From Sporichthyaceae bacterium (GTDB taxonomy: Bacteria > Actinomycetota > Actinomycetes > Sporichthyales > Sporichthyaceae): a stretch of 64,000 nt of DNA. The stretch covers positions 1-64,000 of the forward strand of contig DATASX010000002.1 of NCBI GenBank assembly GCA_036269075.1, given 5' to 3'. Below the pieces are notes generated by a model. The model had not been told where the DNA came from. It did not search any database and was given only the letters and a program-made list of their open reading frames with translations. Positions within the stretch are counted from its first letter, which is position 1, and each line of letters opens with the position of its first letter. The position numbers and the translations under genes were made by a program. Of this stretch, positions 42,378 to 52,088 are shown in pieces.

Positions 42378-42791
42378 TCACCGACGTTTGCCGGCCACCC
42401 GTTCCTCGAACTGGCTGAAGCGGATCACCACTCGTCGATGCACCCCGCCACCGATCTCGTCCACACCGTCGTGGCCGGACACCTCGAACTCGAGTTTGCG
42501 ACGCTCGACCTTCGTGAGCAGCGCGTTCACCGTCACGGTGAGACCCGGTGGCGTTGCGGCGGTGTGGCTGAAGTCGACGTGTACGCCGAGGGTCCGCTCG
42601 TCCTCGTCGAGATGTGGGGCCACGAGCTCGGTGCACGCCCACTCGAACAGTCCGACCATGTAGGCGGTGGCGAACACCTTGGGCAGCGAGGCGAGCACTG
42701 TCGCCTCGGGGAACAGCATCGGGACGGTGTTCGACTCGGGCACGACGTAGGTGAGTGTATGGGTCAGCCCGGGGCGCAGCGAATCCTTCAC
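42378..42791 (-). CDS. FlK-like hotdog thioesterase
   Basis: A 137-residue single hotdog-fold protein. LTYVVPESNTVPMLFPEATV and GLFEWACTELVAPHLDEDER match the FlK (fluoroacetyl-CoA thioesterase-like) family; the Thr/Glu/His triad of FlK would map to the TVP, FEW and GVHVDF segments. GTG 42791 overlaps the biotin-carboxylase stop (GTGA), so it is the last gene of the nine-gene operon. Probably hydrolyses a short acyl-CoA that would otherwise stall the pathway; fluoroacetate as substrate is not implied. Confidence 0.82.
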   Translation of the reverse strand: MKDSLRPGLTHTLTYVVPESNTVPMLFPEATVLASLPKVFATAYMVGLFEWACTELVAPHLDEDERTLGVHVDFSHTAATPPGLTVTVNALLTKVERRKLEFEVSGHDGVDEIGGGVHRRVVIRFSQFEERVAGKRR

Positions 42792-44515
42792 GGGCGGATC
42801 TCGCACAGCACGCTGCCCTGATCGACCGGATCGCCGACGGCAACCGTGAGTCCGGCGACCACCCCGGCTCGGCGCGTGCGGACGGGGTTCTCCATCTTCA
42901 TCGCCTCGCAAACGGCAATCAGGTCGCCGATCGCCACGACGTCGCCGTCCTTGACCGCGACCGCCACAATCGTGCCGCGCATCGGCGCGATCACCGTCGG
43001 GCCGTCCGCGCTTGCCGCGCCGCCGGCCCGCAGGTCGGCGGAGTCGGCGCGGATCTGCTCGGCCCGCGCGCCGACCTCGGCCAGCCCCGGCAGGGCCACC
43101 GGCATCAATCGCCGGCCGACCCGGACCGAGACCGTCGTGGGGTCCGGCGCCGCCCCCGGGACCGCCAGGTCGGATTCGACCCATCGGGTGTGCACCCGGA
43201 ACGGCTCCCCGGCGAAGTCCGGGTGCTGGACGATGCTGCGGTACAGCTCGATCGGCGTCGGGACCCCGGTCACGACGGTCTCCCCGAGCACACGATGCGC
43301 GCGCCGCAGCGTGGTGGCACGGTCGGGTCCCGAGACGATCAACTTGGCGAACATCGAGTCGTAACGGGCCTCGACTGCATCGCCGGGTTCGACCCCGGCA
43401 TCGCAGCGCACCCCCGGGCCCAGCGGGACGGCGAAGGCGGTGAGCGTGCCCGGTGACGGGACGAAGTTCGCGGCCGGATCCTCGGCCGGCAGCCGGAACT
43501 CGACCGCATGACAGGTCGCGGGTACGTCAGCCTCGCTGACCAACGCGGCCCCGGCGGCCAGCCGGAACTGCTCGGCGACCAGGTCCACCCCGGTGCTCGC
43601 CTCGGTGACCGGGTGCTCCACCTGCAGCCGGGTATTGACCTCCAGGAACGCGACCGAGCCGTCGGCCCCGACCAGGAACTCCACCGTCCCGGCGTTGCGA
43701 TAGCCCGCCGATCGACACAATGCCCGGGCCGCCGCACTCAACCGCTCCGGGACCCCGGCAGGCAGCGTCGGCGGCGGGGCCTCCTCGATCAGCTTCTGGT
43801 TCCGGCGCTGCACCGAGCAGTCCCGCAGGCCCACGACCACGACCCGACCGGCGTCGTCGGCCAGGACCTGCGCCTCCACGTGCCGAGCCCCGTCCAGGAA
43901 CCGCTCCACGAAACACTCACCGCGCCCGAAAGCGGCGGTGGCCTCCCGGCCCGCGGCGGCGAAGGCCTCCGGGATCTCGGCGAGTTCGCGCACCACCCGC
44001 AGGCCCCGACCGCCCCCGCCGAACGCCGCCTTGATCAGCAGCGGCAGCCCGTGGGCAGCGGCGAAGGCCGCCACCTCGGCCACGTCGCTCACCGGCGTAG
44101 TGGTCCCCGGCGCCATCGGAACCCCTGCTGCGGCGGCGATCTGACGCGCCGTCACCTTGTCGCCGAGGTTCCGGATCACCGCGGGCGGGGGACCGATCCA
44201 GGTCAGGCCTGCCGCGAGCACCGCGGCGGCGAAGTCCGCGTTCTCGGCCAGGAATCCGTAACCGGGGTGCACGGACTGCGCGCCGCTGCGCACCGCGGCA
44301 GTCACCAGTGCTTCGATGTCCAGGTAGTCGCCGACCTCGTGGGCCTCGTCAGCGCGGCGGACGTGCAGGGCACCGGCGTCCACCACGGTGTGCACGGCGA
44401 TGCCACGCAGACCGGCGTCGTTCGCGGCACGCAGGATCCGCACGGCGATCTCGCCCCGGTTGGCGATCAGGACCGAACCCAGCGGCTCGACCGGATCGGT
44501 GGTCAGCACGGTCAC
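42788..44515 (-). CDS. Biotin-dependent acyl-CoA carboxylase alpha subunit
   Basis: A 575-residue fusion of biotin carboxylase and biotin carboxyl carrier domains. SVLIANRGEIAVRILRAAND starts the carboxylase; KAAFGGGGRGLRVV is the ATP-grasp glycine loop; FLEVNTRLQVEHPVTE the catalytic Arg/Glu region. The C-terminal EAMKMEN carries biotinyl-Lys at about 540, the usual 35 residues from the end. A shorter BT/linker segment (about 100 residues) than in pyruvate carboxylase. With the beta subunit at 48679 it should carboxylate 3-methylcrotonyl-CoA or a related enoyl-CoA. GTG 44515 overlaps the LLM gene. Confidence 0.92.
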   Translation of the reverse strand: MTVLTTDPVEPLGSVLIANRGEIAVRILRAANDAGLRGIAVHTVVDAGALHVRRADEAHEVGDYLDIEALVTAAVRSGAQSVHPGYGFLAENADFAAAVLAAGLTWIGPPPAVIRNLGDKVTARQIAAAAGVPMAPGTTTPVSDVAEVAAFAAAHGLPLLIKAAFGGGGRGLRVVRELAEIPEAFAAAGREATAAFGRGECFVERFLDGARHVEAQVLADDAGRVVVVGLRDCSVQRRNQKLIEEAPPPTLPAGVPERLSAAARALCRSAGYRNAGTVEFLVGADGSVAFLEVNTRLQVEHPVTEASTGVDLVAEQFRLAAGAALVSEADVPATCHAVEFRLPAEDPAANFVPSPGTLTAFAVPLGPGVRCDAGVEPGDAVEARYDSMFAKLIVSGPDRATTLRRAHRVLGETVVTGVPTPIELYRSIVQHPDFAGEPFRVHTRWVESDLAVPGAAPDPTTVSVRVGRRLMPVALPGLAEVGARAEQIRADSADLRAGGAASADGPTVIAPMRGTIVAVAVKDGDVVAIGDLIAVCEAMKMENPVRTRRAGVVAGLTVAVGDPVDQGSVLCEIRP

Positions 44516-45444
44516 CGGGCGAACTCCTCGCTGTGCAGAGCCGGCAGCACGGTTTCAGCCACCAGTTCGACGAGCGACTCCGCCGCCCCGTCCGGGCAGG
44601 CCGGCGCGATCAAGACGGTCCGCACGCCTGCCGCGGCGTACTCGCCGAGCCGTTGCATGACCCGTTCCGGCGAACCGAGCACCAGGTAGCGATCGGCCAC
44701 CGGGGTCATGTCCTGCTGGTAGAGCCGGCTCAGCGTGGCGATGCCGTCGCGCCTCGCCCTGGCGTCGTCGGGGTCGACGTGGGTCCAGGCGAAGTACGCG
44801 CCGGCGACCGCATCGGGCTTGCGGCCGGCGGCCTGCGCGGCCTCGCTCACCTCGGCCAGGCTCGCCGCGACCTGTCGGGGCTCCATCAGGTACGGCATCC
44901 AGACATCGGCGAACCGTCCGGCCCGCCGCACCGCGGCCGGCTTGCGGCCACCGACCCACAGCGGCGGACCGGGACGTTGCACGGGCGGCGGGTCCAGTCG
45001 GTCGTTCTCGATGGTGACGAAGCGGCCTTCGTGGGTCACACGCTCTCCGGTGAACAGCTTGGCGAGCACCTCCAACGTCTCGTCGGTGTAAGCACCGCGA
45101 TGCCGCGGATCCACGCCGCAGGCGCGCAATTCCGACGGGTACTCCCCGCCGACGCCGACCCCCAACTCGAAGCGGCCGCCGGTGACCGCGTCGAGCGTGG
45201 CGGCCATCTTGGCCAGCAACGCGGCCGGGTAGGTCGGCACGAGGGTCAACGCCGAGAGCAGTCGGATGCGTTCGGTAGCTCCACCTGCGGCGGCCAGGGC
45301 GACCATCGCGTTCGGGACCGCCCCGTGGAAGAAGACGTGCTCGCCGGAGGCGAACAGGTCGTAGTCCAACTCCTCGGCCCGGCGGGCCAGTGCCGGGATG
45401 CGGTCGAAGGGCAGACCCAACGGCACGGCCAGTCCAACCCTCAT
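44512..45444 (-). CDS. LLM-class F420-dependent oxidoreductase (TIGR03619-like)
   Basis: A 310-residue luciferase-like barrel. [40 protein letters not shown] and GGRFELGVGVGGEYPSELRA are typical of TIGR03619-type F420-dependent enzymes. It overlaps the CitE-like gene upstream and the carboxylase gene downstream by 4 bp each (ATGA, GTGA), so it is made in step with the carboxylase. The mycobacterial leucine cluster has no such gene, making it an addition of this lineage. Confidence 0.88.
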   Translation of the reverse strand: MRVGLAVPLGLPFDRIPALARRAEELDYDLFASGEHVFFHGAVPNAMVALAAAGGATERIRLLSALTLVPTYPAALLAKMAATLDAVTGGRFELGVGVGGEYPSELRACGVDPRHRGAYTDETLEVLAKLFTGERVTHEGRFVTIENDRLDPPPVQRPGPPLWVGGRKPAAVRRAGRFADVWMPYLMEPRQVAASLAEVSEAAQAAGRKPDAVAGAYFAWTHVDPDDARARRDGIATLSRLYQQDMTPVADRYLVLGSPERVMQRLGEYAAAGVRTVLIAPACPDGAAESLVELVAETVLPALHSEEFAR

Positions 45445-46289
45445 GACCCGTCCTCCCCGAAGCCTGCCCGCGCCAGCACCCGCTGTGCCATCCGGACGTG
45501 GACGCCGTCGACCATCGCACCGTCGACCACGGCCACGCCGGCGGCGCCCGCGGCCAGCACCGCTCGGGCGTGCTCGACCTCCGCCGCCGATGGGGTGAAG
45601 ACCTCGCGGGCCACGACGACCTGGTCCGGGTGCAGGCAGACCTTCCCCACATAGCCGAGATCGCGCCCGGCCGCCGCGTCGACCCGGAAAGCCGTCAGGT
45701 CGCGGACTGCGACCACCGCCTGGTCCACCGCTGCCAGGCCACTCAGCGCGGCCGCCAACAGGACCTGACTACGCGCGAACAACACCTCCTGGCCGCCCGG
45801 GCTGCGTCGCCCACCGACGTCGGCGGCGAAGTCCTCGGCTCCGAAGTAGACCGCGTCCGGCCCGGCGGCCAGCAGCGGCCGGGCGTCCGCGACCCCCAGC
45901 GCGGTCTCCAACCCGACCAGCACCACCGCGTCAGCAGGCAGTTCGGCGCGCAGCGCAGCCAACTCCTCGGTGTGCTCGTACCTGGGCAGGACCACCCCGT
46001 CCAACGCCCCGGCCTCGATCAGCCGCAGACTCGCGGCCAGGTCGGCGGTATGCCACTGCGAGCCGGTCGGGTTGACCCGGGCCAGCACGGTCGACACCTC
46101 CGGGCGACCGGCGGGCAACGTTTCGAGCACCTGCAACCGCGCGGCGTTCTTCTCCGGCGCCGCGACCGCATCCTCGAGGTCGACGATCACGACGTCGGGA
46201 AGGCTGCGCGCGGACTTCGCGATCATCTCGGGCCGATTACCCGGCACGAACAGGACGCTGCGCCACTGCCGGGGTGGGTTGCTCGTCAA
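45441..46289 (-). CDS. CitE-like CoA ester lyase (HpcH/HpaI superfamily)
   Basis: A 282-residue TIM-barrel lyase. [37 protein letters not shown] (with the metal-binding Asp/Glu), [19 protein letters not shown] and [20 protein letters not shown] are characteristic. In mycobacteria the orthologous position (Rv2498c) encodes an (R)-3-hydroxy-3-methylglutaryl-CoA lyase of leucine breakdown; that activity is a reasonable proposal here. The TTG start overlaps the MaoC stop (TTGA). Confidence 0.9.
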   Translation of the reverse strand: MTSNPPRQWRSVLFVPGNRPEMIAKSARSLPDVVIVDLEDAVAAPEKNAARLQVLETLPAGRPEVSTVLARVNPTGSQWHTADLAASLRLIEAGALDGVVLPRYEHTEELAALRAELPADAVVLVGLETALGVADARPLLAAGPDAVYFGAEDFAADVGGRRSPGGQEVLFARSQVLLAAALSGLAAVDQAVVAVRDLTAFRVDAAAGRDLGYVGKVCLHPDQVVVAREVFTPSAAEVEHARAVLAAGAAGVAVVDGAMVDGVHVRMAQRVLARAGFGEDGS

Positions 46290-46741
46290 ACCGCGCTCCG
46301 CCGGTGGATCAGACCCGTGCGGCGAGCACTGCAGACCACTTCGCCGCGCTGGTTGGTAGCCCGATGCTCGAAGACCACGACACCGGCATCGGGCCGGGAC
46401 TTCGACTCGCGCATCGACACGACCTCGCTGGAGACCCGGATCGTGTCGCCGTGGAACACCGGGGCCGGGAACACGATGTCGCTCATCCCCAGTTGCGCGA
46501 CGATCGTGCCGAGGGTCAGCTCGGGCACCGAGAGCCCGACGACGAGGGCCAGAGTGAACATCGAGTTGACCAACGGCTGCCCGAACTCCGTCCCGGCCGC
46601 GTACTCGTGGTCCAGGTGCAGCGGCGCCGGGTTCATCGTCATGGTCGTGAACAACACGTTGTCGGTCTCGGTGACGGTGCGCCGGGTGGCGTGCTCGACG
46701 ACCTGACCGACCGTCAGATCCTCGAAGTACTGACCAGCCAT
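46286..46741 (-). CDS. MaoC-family hydratase
   Basis: A 151-residue hotdog-fold hydratase. [40 protein letters not shown] contains the catalytic Asn/His hydratase motif in modified form, and [20 protein letters not shown] follows. It would hydrate the carboxylated enoyl-CoA before the lyase step. Its ATG overlaps the ligase stop by one base (TGATG) and its stop overlaps the lyase start. Confidence 0.9.
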   Translation of the reverse strand: MAGQYFEDLTVGQVVEHATRRTVTETDNVLFTTMTMNPAPLHLDHEYAAGTEFGQPLVNSMFTLALVVGLSVPELTLGTIVAQLGMSDIVFPAPVFHGDTIRVSSEVVSMRESKSRPDAGVVVFEHRATNQRGEVVCSARRTGLIHRRSAV

Positions 46742-48663
46742 CAGCTGTGCTCCCCGGCGACGACCCCGGCCACCACTTCCAGGACCCCCGGGTCCTCCAT
46801 CGCGGAGGTGTCGCCCGTCGGCTTGCCGTGCACGATCAGGTCGCGCAACAGGCGGCGCATCGTCTTGCCGGTCCGGGTTTTCGGCAGCACCGGGGTGATG
46901 TGGATCGCCGCCGGCCGCGCGTAGGCGCCCATCTCGGCGACGATGTGCTCGCCGATCTGTTCGCGCGCCTTCTCCGGTTCGACTCCGGCGGCCAGCGTGA
47001 CGAATGCGATCGGCACGGTGCCCTTGGTCGGGTCGGGCACCCCGACCACCGCGGCCTCGACCACCGAGGGATGCGCTGTGACAACGGCCTCGATCTCCAT
47101 CGTGGAGATCCGGTGCGCGGCGACGTTGATGACGTCATCGACCCGGCCGAGCACCCAGAGGTGGCCGTCCTCGTCGAGCACCGCCTCGTCGTTGGTGGCA
47201 TAACGGCCCGGAAAGCGGGAGAAGTAGGCCTGTCGGTAGCGCGCCGGGTCGTCCCAGACCGTGCGGCACATGGTCGGGAACGGCGTGGTCAGCACCAGGT
47301 TCCCCTTGGTGCCGGGCGGGACCGGAGTGCCGTTGTCGTCGAGGATCTCGAAGGCGTGGCCGGGCACCGCGGTCGCCAGCGATCCGGCCTTGAGCGGCTC
47401 GACCCCGTACACCGGGTAGGCCCAGGTCGATCCGGTCTCGGTCTGTCCGTAGGCGTTGACGACCGGAACGTCGAAGGTCCGCGTGGTCCACTCGAAGGTG
47501 TCCCCGTCGAGCGGCTCGCCCTGCATGGTGATCAGCTTCAGGTTCAGCGGATGCGCGGCGGCCAAGTCGTCGCCGGACTTGCGGAGCATGCGGAACAGCG
47601 TCGGGGCGCCGAGCACCTTGGTGACCTTGTGCCGCTCGCAGATCTCGTAGAACCGGCTGGGGCTCGGGGTGTCCAACGCACCTTCGAAGCAGCAGATCGT
47701 CATGCCGCAGGCCAGTCCGCCGATCACGCCCTGGATGGGGAAGGTCAGCCAGCCGACGTCGGCGGCCACCCAGTAGACGTCGCCCGGTTCCCAACCCACC
47801 TGCCAGTGCGCGTTCGCCCAGGTCCCCAGCAGGAAGCCGCCGGTCGAGTGGACCACGCCCTTGGGCCGGGACTCGGTGCCCGAGGTGAAGATCAGGAACG
47901 CCGGGTCGTTCGGGTCCATGGGCAGCGGCGCGACGCCGCCCCGCCCGGCCGCAACGACGTCGGCGTAGGCGACCTCGCCGGGCTCCAACGGGACGGCTTG
48001 CCCGGTGCGGTCCACCACGACGGTCGTCGTCAACGTCGGGATGCGCGGGCGCGCCGCGCGCAGGTTCTCCAGCAGCGGGACCGCGCGACCGCGGCGGTAC
48101 ACCGCGTCGGCGACGATCACGACCTTGGCCCGCGCGGTCTGCAGCCGGGAGACCACGGCGTCGGCGCCGAAGCCCGCGAACAGCACCGTGTAGATCGCGC
48201 CGATCCGGTTGCAGGCGTGGATGGCGGTGAAGGCCTCGACCAGGTTGGTCAGGTACAGGCCGACGACGTCGCCCTGCCCGACTCCGAGGTCGACCAGTCC
48301 GGCGGCCAACTCCGAGACCTCGTCGCGCAGTTGCCGATAGGTGACCGTGCGGGTGTCGCCCGGTTCGCCCTCCCAGATGATCGCGGCCCGGTCGGCGGTG
48401 GCCGGGTCCTGCGCCCACCGGTCGACGCAGTTGTCGGCGACGTTGATCCGCCCGCCCTCGAAGTAACGGAAGTCGTCGATCCTGCCGGTGCGGACTTCCC
48501 GGTAGGGCGTCATCCACCGTTGCTGCGCGGCGACCCACTCCCAGTACCGGTCCGGGTCGTCCCACGCGCGCACCTTCGCGAGTTGCGCGACCCGGTCGGC
48601 GCGCACCCAGTCCGGACGCAACGGCAGCAGGGGACCTCCCGGCAGGTGGGCGTCGGACATCAT
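46741..48663 (-). CDS. Acetyl-CoA synthetase-like AMP-forming ligase
   Basis: A 640-residue adenylate-forming enzyme of acetyl-CoA synthetase size and layout: N-terminal [37 protein letters not shown] and [20 protein letters not shown], phosphate loop [15 protein letters not shown] (Glu where Thr/Gly is usual), YGQTETGS, and the lysine motif [17 protein letters not shown]. In a leucine-type operon it could activate acetoacetate or the entry acid (isovalerate); FadD35 holds the comparable place in mycobacteria. ATG 48660, three bases in, is better spaced from AAGGAG. Confidence 0.9.
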   Translation of the reverse strand: MMSDAHLPGGPLLPLRPDWVRADRVAQLAKVRAWDDPDRYWEWVAAQQRWMTPYREVRTGRIDDFRYFEGGRINVADNCVDRWAQDPATADRAAIIWEGEPGDTRTVTYRQLRDEVSELAAGLVDLGVGQGDVVGLYLTNLVEAFTAIHACNRIGAIYTVLFAGFGADAVVSRLQTARAKVVIVADAVYRRGRAVPLLENLRAARPRIPTLTTTVVVDRTGQAVPLEPGEVAYADVVAAGRGGVAPLPMDPNDPAFLIFTSGTESRPKGVVHSTGGFLLGTWANAHWQVGWEPGDVYWVAADVGWLTFPIQGVIGGLACGMTICCFEGALDTPSPSRFYEICERHKVTKVLGAPTLFRMLRKSGDDLAAAHPLNLKLITMQGEPLDGDTFEWTTRTFDVPVVNAYGQTETGSTWAYPVYGVEPLKAGSLATAVPGHAFEILDDNGTPVPPGTKGNLVLTTPFPTMCRTVWDDPARYRQAYFSRFPGRYATNDEAVLDEDGHLWVLGRVDDVINVAAHRISTMEIEAVVTAHPSVVEAAVVGVPDPTKGTVPIAFVTLAAGVEPEKAREQIGEHIVAEMGAYARPAAIHITPVLPKTRTGKTMRRLLRDLIVHGKPTGDTSAMEDPGVLEVVAGVVAGEHS

Positions 48664-48678
48664 CGGCTCCTTCTGGTG

Positions 48679-50190
48679 TCAGACCGGGGAGTTGATCCGG
48701 TGCCGGCGTCCTGGCGAGCGACTCCAGCCGGCGGCATCGGCCAGGCGGGTGATCAGTTCGGCGCGTAGGTCGCCGGGGGCCACGACGGCGTCGAGCACCA
48801 GTTCGCTGCCCATGCGCAGCAGGTTGATGTCGGCGCGTTGTTCGGCGGTGCGGGCCGCGATGAACTCGGCACGTTCGGCCGGGTCGTCGATCGCGGCGAT
48901 CTTGTTGGCATAGACCGCGTTGACCGACGCCTCCGGGCCCATCGGGCCGATCGTCGCGGTGGGCAGGGCCAGGGTGGCTCGCGGCTCGAAGCCCGGCGCG
49001 CACATCGCGTAGTTCCCCGCCGCGTAGGACTTGCGCAGCACGATGCTGAACTTCGGTACTTCGGCCGAGGACATCGCGGCGATCATCTTCGCGCCGTGCC
49101 GGATGATCCCGGCTCGTTCGACCGCCACCCCGACCATGAATCCCGGCACGTCGTGCAGGAACAGCAGCGGGATGTTGTAGGCGTCGCACATCGTGATGAA
49201 CCGCGCGGCCTTGTCGGCGGAGTCGACGAAGATGGCCCCGCTGCGCACCGCGGGCTGGTTGGCCACCAGGCCCACCACCCCACCGTCGAGCCGGGCCAAC
49301 CCGACCACGATCTCCTGCGCCCACCGGGCCTTTATCTCGAAGAACGACCCGGCGTCGACGATCGTCTCGACGACGTCGCGCACGTCGTAGGAGCTGTTGG
49401 GGTCGGCCGGCACCATCGCGTCGGTCAGCACCCGCTCGGGCGGTCGGCCGGGCGCCGCGGCCGGGGCGCGGTCGAAGTCGTCGGGCAGGTAGGACAAGAG
49501 CAGTCGCGCCGCCGCGATCGCCTCCCAGTCCGAGCCGAACACCTCGTCGGCGCAGCCGGAGACCGAGGCGTGCATGATCGCGCCGCCCATCTCCTCCAAC
49601 GTGGTGATCTCGCCGGTGACCTTCTCCGCGACCCGCGGGCTGGCCAAGTACATCGAGCCGTTGCCCTCGACCATCCCGACCCAGTCGCAGAACGCGGGCA
49701 GGTACGCGCCGCCGGCGGCCGAGGGACCGTGCAGCACGCAGAGCTGCGGCACCCGACCGGACAGCCGCACCTGCAGATGGAAGATGGCCGAGGCGCCCCG
49801 GCGGCCCGGGAAGAAGCCCATCTGGTCTGTCAATCGGCCACCCGCGGAGTCGACCAGGTACATGACCGGCATGGGGTCGCGGTCGACCCGTTCCAGCAGG
49901 CGGATCTGCTTCTCGCAGGTCAGCCGGCCCCAGGAGCCCGCCTTCACCGCGTAGTCGCTGGCCAGCACTGCGACGCGGCGTCCGTCGATGCGGCCGATGC
50001 CGGTGATCACCCCGTCGGCCGGCAGGGCCTCGTCGGTCGCGGCGGCCAACAGGCCGTCCTCGGTGAACGAGCCGGGATCGACGAGCAAGGCGATGCGTTC
50101 GCGCACCGGCAGTTTCGTCGGCCAGCGCGCCGGGTCGCCGCCGGCCCGGGCCCGCGCCGTCGCGTCTGCCAGCTGGTCGGCCACGGTCAA
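48679..50190 (-). CDS. Acyl-CoA carboxylase beta subunit (carboxyltransferase)
   Basis: A carboxyltransferase of about 503 residues with two crotonase-like halves. The N-terminal half has LVDSAGGRLTDQMGFFPGRR and GPSAAGGAYLPAFCDWVGMV; the C-terminal half LFLHDVPGFMVGVAVERAGI and MCAPGFEPRATLALPTATIG. SAGGRL and the GAYLPA oxyanion loops match 3-methylcrotonyl-CoA carboxylase beta (AccD1/LiuB) better than AccD5. TTG 50190 overlaps the dehydrogenase stop (TTGA); GTG 50184 is an alternative. Confidence 0.9.
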   Translation of the reverse strand: MTVADQLADATARARAGGDPARWPTKLPVRERIALLVDPGSFTEDGLLAAATDEALPADGVITGIGRIDGRRVAVLASDYAVKAGSWGRLTCEKQIRLLERVDRDPMPVMYLVDSAGGRLTDQMGFFPGRRGASAIFHLQVRLSGRVPQLCVLHGPSAAGGAYLPAFCDWVGMVEGNGSMYLASPRVAEKVTGEITTLEEMGGAIMHASVSGCADEVFGSDWEAIAAARLLLSYLPDDFDRAPAAAPGRPPERVLTDAMVPADPNSSYDVRDVVETIVDAGSFFEIKARWAQEIVVGLARLDGGVVGLVANQPAVRSGAIFVDSADKAARFITMCDAYNIPLLFLHDVPGFMVGVAVERAGIIRHGAKMIAAMSSAEVPKFSIVLRKSYAAGNYAMCAPGFEPRATLALPTATIGPMGPEASVNAVYANKIAAIDDPAERAEFIAARTAEQRADINLLRMGSELVLDAVVAPGDLRAELITRLADAAGWSRSPGRRHRINSPV

Positions 50191-51326
50191 CGCGCCAGGT
50201 CCTTGGTCAGGATCTCCAGCTGGATCTCGTCGGTGCCGCCGCCGATGCGCAGGATCCGCGCGTCGCGATAGTGCCGCGCCACCGCGGTCTCCTCCACGAA
50301 GCCCGCACCGCCGAACAACTGGACGGCGTCGTCCACGATGCGATTGGCCGCGATCGCCGCCAGGAACTTGGCCTGGGCGACCGTCTTCAACGCCTCCGGG
50401 TGGTTGGCGTCCAGCCGGGCCGCCGACTGCCAGACCAGCAACCGGGCAGACTCCAGCTCGATCTCCATCATCGCCAGCTTGTGCCGGATGGTCTGAAGCT
50501 GGGTCAGCGGGGCGCCGAAGGCCTCCCGCTGTGCGGTGTAGGCCTTTGCCAGGTCCAGGCACTCCGCGGCGTGGCCCAGCCCCATCGCACCCAACGAGAT
50601 CCGCTCGAGCTGGAAGCCCTCCATGATCTGTTGGAACCCGCGGCCCTCGGTGCCGAGCACGGCGTCGGCCGGGAGGGCCAGATCGTCGAGCAGCACCTCG
50701 CGGGTGTCCGAGGAGTGCCAGCCCATCTTGCGCAGCGGCGAGCCGAAGGACAGGCCCGGCGTGCCCTTCTCGACGAGGAACAGCGTCACCCCGTCGTGCC
50801 GTCCGGTCCCGGTCCGCGCGGCGACGATGGTCACGTCGGCCAGGCCGGCGTTAGTGATGAACATCTTGCGGCCGTTGAGCACCCAGCCCGCGGCGGTGCG
50901 CCGCGCGGTAGTGGTCAGGCCGGCGACGTCGGAGCCGGTGTCGGGCTCGGTGACCGCGATCGCCGAGACCGCCTCACCCGCGCAGATCGGGGCGAGCCAC
51001 CGCTGCTGCTGGGCCGCCGAGCCGTTGCGGACCAGGTGCGGGCCGGCCATGTAGGCGCTGACCAATGCCGTCACCGCGATGCCGCCGGAGGCCCGGGCCA
51101 GCTCCTCGGAGAGCACCGCCACCGCCAGCGAATCGCCCTCGGTGCCACCGTGCTCGGCGGGCGTGCACAACCCGAGCAGGCCGGCGGCGCCCAGGCGCTT
51201 CCACAGGTCGGCGGGGAACGTGCCGCTGATCTCCGCCTCGTCGACCAACGGGCGGATCTCCCGGTCGGTGAATGCCCGACAGGTCTTGCGGAATGCGACG
51301 TGTTCCTCGCTCAATTCCCAACTCAT
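50187..51326 (-). CDS. Acyl-CoA dehydrogenase (isovaleryl-CoA dehydrogenase-like by context)
   Basis: A 379-residue acyl-CoA dehydrogenase: IAVTEPDTGSDVAGLTTTAR, NGRKMFITNAGLADVTIVAA, MEGFQLERISLGAMGLGHAA and FGGAGFVEETAVARHYRDAR followed by GGGTDEIQ. The corresponding mycobacterial gene is fadE19. It would form the enoyl-CoA that the carboxylase uses. It follows the TetR gene by 60 bp, and the imperfect dyad at 51384-51402 lies in between. Confidence 0.92.
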   Translation of the reverse strand: MSWELSEEHVAFRKTCRAFTDREIRPLVDEAEISGTFPADLWKRLGAAGLLGLCTPAEHGGTEGDSLAVAVLSEELARASGGIAVTALVSAYMAGPHLVRNGSAAQQQRWLAPICAGEAVSAIAVTEPDTGSDVAGLTTTARRTAAGWVLNGRKMFITNAGLADVTIVAARTGTGRHDGVTLFLVEKGTPGLSFGSPLRKMGWHSSDTREVLLDDLALPADAVLGTEGRGFQQIMEGFQLERISLGAMGLGHAAECLDLAKAYTAQREAFGAPLTQLQTIRHKLAMMEIELESARLLVWQSAARLDANHPEALKTVAQAKFLAAIAANRIVDDAVQLFGGAGFVEETAVARHYRDARILRIGGGTDEIQLEILTKDLAR

Positions 51327-51383
51327 GCGGGCCCGCTTCCGTCGGGGTCGCGTCCCGGTCGTGCCGAACGCGTCGAGGCGGGC

Positions 51384-51402
51384 AGTTTAACCTGGACTAA
51401 CT
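51384..51402. promoter_or_regulatory. Imperfect dyad upstream of dehydrogenase gene
   Basis: AGTTTAACCTGGACTAACT, symmetric at AGTT-N3-CC-N-GG-N3-AACT, overlapping the TAA of the TetR gene. It could be an internal operator; it does not match the 52053 palindrome. Confidence 0.35.
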
Positions 51403-52013
51403 CCGAGGTTCGGCCGGGTCGAGCCCGACCAGGCGTCGGCGTGGAGCACACCGGTCGCGACGTAGCGGGCGAGCAGTCGGTGCACGTGTTTGCGGTCCGC
51501 GGCCTCCGGTCGGGCGCACAGACCGACATGTACGAAGGTCAGCCAGGCGACCAGCTCGGCACGGTCGGTGCCGGCCGGGAGTTCGCCGCGTTCCTCGATG
51601 CGGTCGAGAACCGGGTCCCAGAACTCGTGCTGCACCTGCGCGACGCGTTCGGAGTTGTCGATCACCGCGGCGGCAGCACCGAAGTCGGCCGGGTTGAGCA
51701 GAATCTTGATGTGACCGGACTTGCGGGCCGAGGCCAGCAACGCCAGTTCGGCCTCGACCAGCAGCTCTGCCGAGGGCAGGTCCAGGTCCAGGCCGCGCCG
51801 GGCCCTGGTGTTCACCCGGCGGGCCTCGTCGAAGATCACCTCGGCGATGAGCACGGTCTTGTTGGTGAAGTAGTTGTAGACGGTCTTGCGGGAGACCCCG
51901 GCCGCCTGCGCCACGTCGTCCATCGTGGTCCGCCGCAGCCCGTACCGGGCGAAGCACGCCACGGCGGCCTTGAAGATGCGGCCGCGCTCGGCGGCGAGTT
52001 CGACGGTCGTCAT
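51387..52013 (-). CDS. TetR-family transcriptional regulator of the acyl-CoA operon
   Basis: A 208-residue TetR protein. HTH: ARYGLRRTTMDDVAQAAGVS then RKTVYNYFTNKTVLIAEVIF. The helical C-terminal domain follows. It is first in the minus-strand operon and divergent from the PEP-utiliser gene, with a perfect palindrome in the 75-bp gap. The mycobacterial leucine cluster is also headed by a TetR gene (Rv2506). Probably represses the operon and itself; the inducer is likely an acyl-CoA of the pathway (inference). Confidence 0.9.
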   Translation of the reverse strand: MTTVELAAERGRIFKAAVACFARYGLRRTTMDDVAQAAGVSRKTVYNYFTNKTVLIAEVIFDEARRVNTRARRGLDLDLPSAELLVEAELALLASARKSGHIKILLNPADFGAAAAVIDNSERVAQVQHEFWDPVLDRIEERGELPAGTDRAELVAWLTFVHVGLCARPEAADRKHVHRLLARYVATGVLHADAWSGSTRPNLGVSPG

Positions 52014-52052
52014 CCCGACCGAGCCTACCGGGAAGGCGAGCCGTTCAGCCTC

Positions 52053-52078
52053 TTACACATTCTACGAACAATGTGTAA
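52053..52078. promoter_or_regulatory. Perfect palindrome TTACACATT-N8-AATGTGTAA
   Basis: Two 9-bp arms with an 8-bp spacer, centred 47 bp from the TetR start and 24 bp from ATG 52089. The spacer CTACGAAC is itself partly symmetric. A strong candidate for the TetR operator controlling both divergent units. ATG 52071 lies inside the right arm and is therefore unlikely as a start. Confidence 0.75.
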
Positions 52079-52088
52079 CGTGCAGGCC

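Noticed and set aside
42378-42791. Fluoroacetate resistance gene
   Set aside because: FlK similarity only indicates the hotdog subfamily. No fluorometabolite genes are present and the operon context points to acyl-CoA turnover.
47135-49324. Minus-strand frame spanning the ligase/carboxylase junction
   Set aside because: It is out of register with both recognised genes and its translation is compositionally biased, with no domain.
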